From an uncultured Kroppenstedtia sp. (GTDB lineage Bacteria > Bacillota > Bacilli > Thermoactinomycetales > DSM-45169): 23,009 bases of DNA. The position numbers and the translations under genes are program-made. The stretch lies in assembly GCA_959600065.1 (NCBI GenBank), contig CAUGKZ010000002.1, forward strand, positions 1-23,009, read 5' to 3'. Shown piece by piece: positions 22,057 to 23,009 of this stretch. The notes under the pieces were generated by a model. The model saw only the letters and a program-made list of their open reading frames with translations, was not told the origin of the DNA and did no database searches. Position 1 is the stretch's first letter. Each line of letters starts with the position of its first letter.

Positions 22057-22620
22057 TTATTCATGATCTATAGGCCACTGTGCGTGAAATATTACCACAA
22101 CCAACAACATTAATGTATACATAAAGGAACCTACAATTATTCCAGACAGAGATTGCGCTGCCCAGTATGATAAAATTCCTGCCACACCCCCTCCTATCAA
22201 ACCAAAAGAAACCAAAATTTTTCCCAGAACTGTTTTGGGGTTTATTAATTCGGAGATAATTCTGTGTCTGTATATATGACTTACGCAAACTGTAATAATA
22301 TGCAAGAAAATTAATAGAAAGAGAAAGCCCAAGGATTCATTTAACATTCGGGTAATAAAAACAGCAACTAATATTGCTGATACATTAATCTGAATCAACC
22401 CAAATACTAAACGAAACATTTTGCTATAATGCCATTTTCTTATTTTACTTATCAATATAAGGATCAACTGGGTCAAACAATATCCGAAACTACAGATCCC
22501 AATAAGCAATGAGGGATTTGGGGAAACGGTAGCCAATAAGGAAAAAAAGATCGGAAGAATAACACCTTGATATGTTAAAGAACCTAACTCATCCATCCGT
22601 TTTCTCTCTGAGCTCCTCAT
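22057..22620 (-). CDS. Multi-pass membrane protein of unknown function
   Basis: A 187-residue integral membrane protein with about five hydrophobic segments, including GVILPIFFSLLATV, LLIGICSFGYCLTQLILILI, LVFGLIQINVSAILVAVFI, LGFLFLLIFLHIITVCV, and the C-terminal pair ILVSFGLIGGGVAGILSYWA and SGIIVGSFMYTLMLLVVVIF. The N-terminus is basic (MRSSERKRMDELG), so cytoplasmic. ATG 22620 follows GAGAAGGA closely; ATG 22596 is an alternative. It is AT-rich like the toxin region. The role is unknown; it might be a membrane immunity protein or an unrelated gene. 22621-22860 shows no gene. Confidence 0.68.
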   Translation of the reverse strand: MRSSERKRMDELGSLTYQGVILPIFFSLLATVSPNPSLLIGICSFGYCLTQLILILISKIRKWHYSKMFRLVFGLIQINVSAILVAVFITRMLNESLGFLFLLIFLHIITVCVSHIYRHRIISELINPKTVLGKILVSFGLIGGGVAGILSYWAAQSLSGIIVGSFMYTLMLLVVVIFHAQWPIDHE

Positions 22621-22862
22621 TTGTCCTTCTCACTCCCACTAAATATTCAACTGAACCAGGACTTCACCTTGTCAATCCCCTTCTGAAACACCTTTTTATT
22701 CCGTTTTTTAGTTTATTCCCAGGTGAACTTGAAAGTCCCCAACCCCATTCCATGATATTTCTAACCAACATCTCTTCCCAATGACACCCCGCAAGTTATA
22801 TCTCTATACGTGTCAGATTAAGAAAAGTTTCAGTTCAAATTGTAGATTGCCAAGAAGGCAAT

Positions 22863-22887
22863 AAAAAAAGCAGCCAAAGTGGCCGCT
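22863..22887 (-). terminator. Rho-independent terminator of the gene entering from the right edge
   Basis: AGCGGCCA-ctt-TGGCTGCT on the minus strand (22887-22880 with 22876-22869, one G-T pair) followed by a run of T (22868-22863). Its position, about 65 nt beyond a stop codon at 22952, fits the end of the partial gene there. Confidence 0.8.
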
Positions 22888-22951
22888 GTTCATTACCTTA
22901 TTCCCCTTCATACTTTGCCTCATGAGGGGAGTGTTGGTTGGAGTGCCGCTC

Positions 22952-23008
22952 CTACCCTGATGGTGAGATCTCCTTTGACGTCACCTTACCAGTCAATATA
23001 TCAATGTA
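22952..23008 (-). CDS. 3' end of an unidentified gene (partial)
   Basis: Only 18 codons and a TAG stop are inside the window: YIDILTGKVTSKEISPSG. Of the three minus-strand frames it is the only one open to the edge, and a strong minus-strand terminator follows. Too short to identify; the call rests on the open frame and the terminator. Confidence 0.35.
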   Translation of the reverse strand, partial: YIDILTGKVTSKEISPSG

Positions 23009-23009
23009 C

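Noticed and set aside
1..23009. CRISPR arrays, tRNA or rRNA genes
   Set aside because: No regularly spaced repeats, cloverleaf or ribosomal RNA signatures were seen on either strand by eye.

Overview
The window looks like a chromosomal segment of a Gram-positive spore-former in the Bacillota. The family Thermoactinomycetaceae is my best guess, inferred from protein style, moderately high GC, strong AGGAGG-type ribosome binding sites and frequent GTG/TTG starts; I could not test it. Most genes lie on the minus strand. The window is housekeeping and metabolic genes on the left, an envelope-stress or antimicrobial-type block in the middle, and a decayed AT-rich polymorphic-toxin area on the right.

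Layout. 1-222: start of an ECF transporter S-component gene. 677-1107: a guanine-deaminase-like gene whose first helix and body lie in different frames. 1236-1772: unknown soluble protein. 1848-3305: secreted GH13 alpha-amylase with a clear promoter and a cre-like operator. 3481-4428: iron/manganese superoxide dismutase with an N-terminal extension. 4521-4814: a protein that is half glutamine. 4947-8465: gatC-gatA-gatB (Asp/Glu-tRNA amidotransferase) followed by a small membrane protein and a strong terminator. 8901-9320: unknown protein. 9574-10812: exported SGNH/GDSL esterase. 11092-11691: atypical short-chain dehydrogenase.

11934-13894 holds two translationally coupled genes. The first is an SdpA/DUF5819-like protein. 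The second is an HTTM (SdpB-like) membrane protein fused to a DCC thiol-disulfide oxidoreductase domain. No SdpC-like toxin precursor is visible beside them. 14206-19786 is a one-direction block: response regulator, sensor kinase, ABC ATPase, ABC-2 permease and a membrane-anchored serine hydrolase of the beta-lactamase/PBP class. It resembles a peptide-antibiotic sensing and detoxification module.

19900-22060 is decayed. It holds a polymorphic-toxin C-terminal fragment (pre-toxin segment plus AT-rich toxin domain) with no start and a frameshift at a poly-A run. A probable immunity gene follows, split by a one-base shift. There is also a 44-bp direct repeat, insertion-sequence-like ends, a second immunity-like gene and scraps of further genes. 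A small membrane protein (22057-22620) and the end of an unidentified gene close the window.

The most unusual non-coding signal is a dispersed family of hairpin elements at about 438-670, 8607-8728, 9350-9410 and 10985-11094. They share flanks and imperfect terminal inverted repeats, while the long stems differ in sequence and are kept paired. Two copies sit at or just beyond the stop codon of a minus-strand gene.
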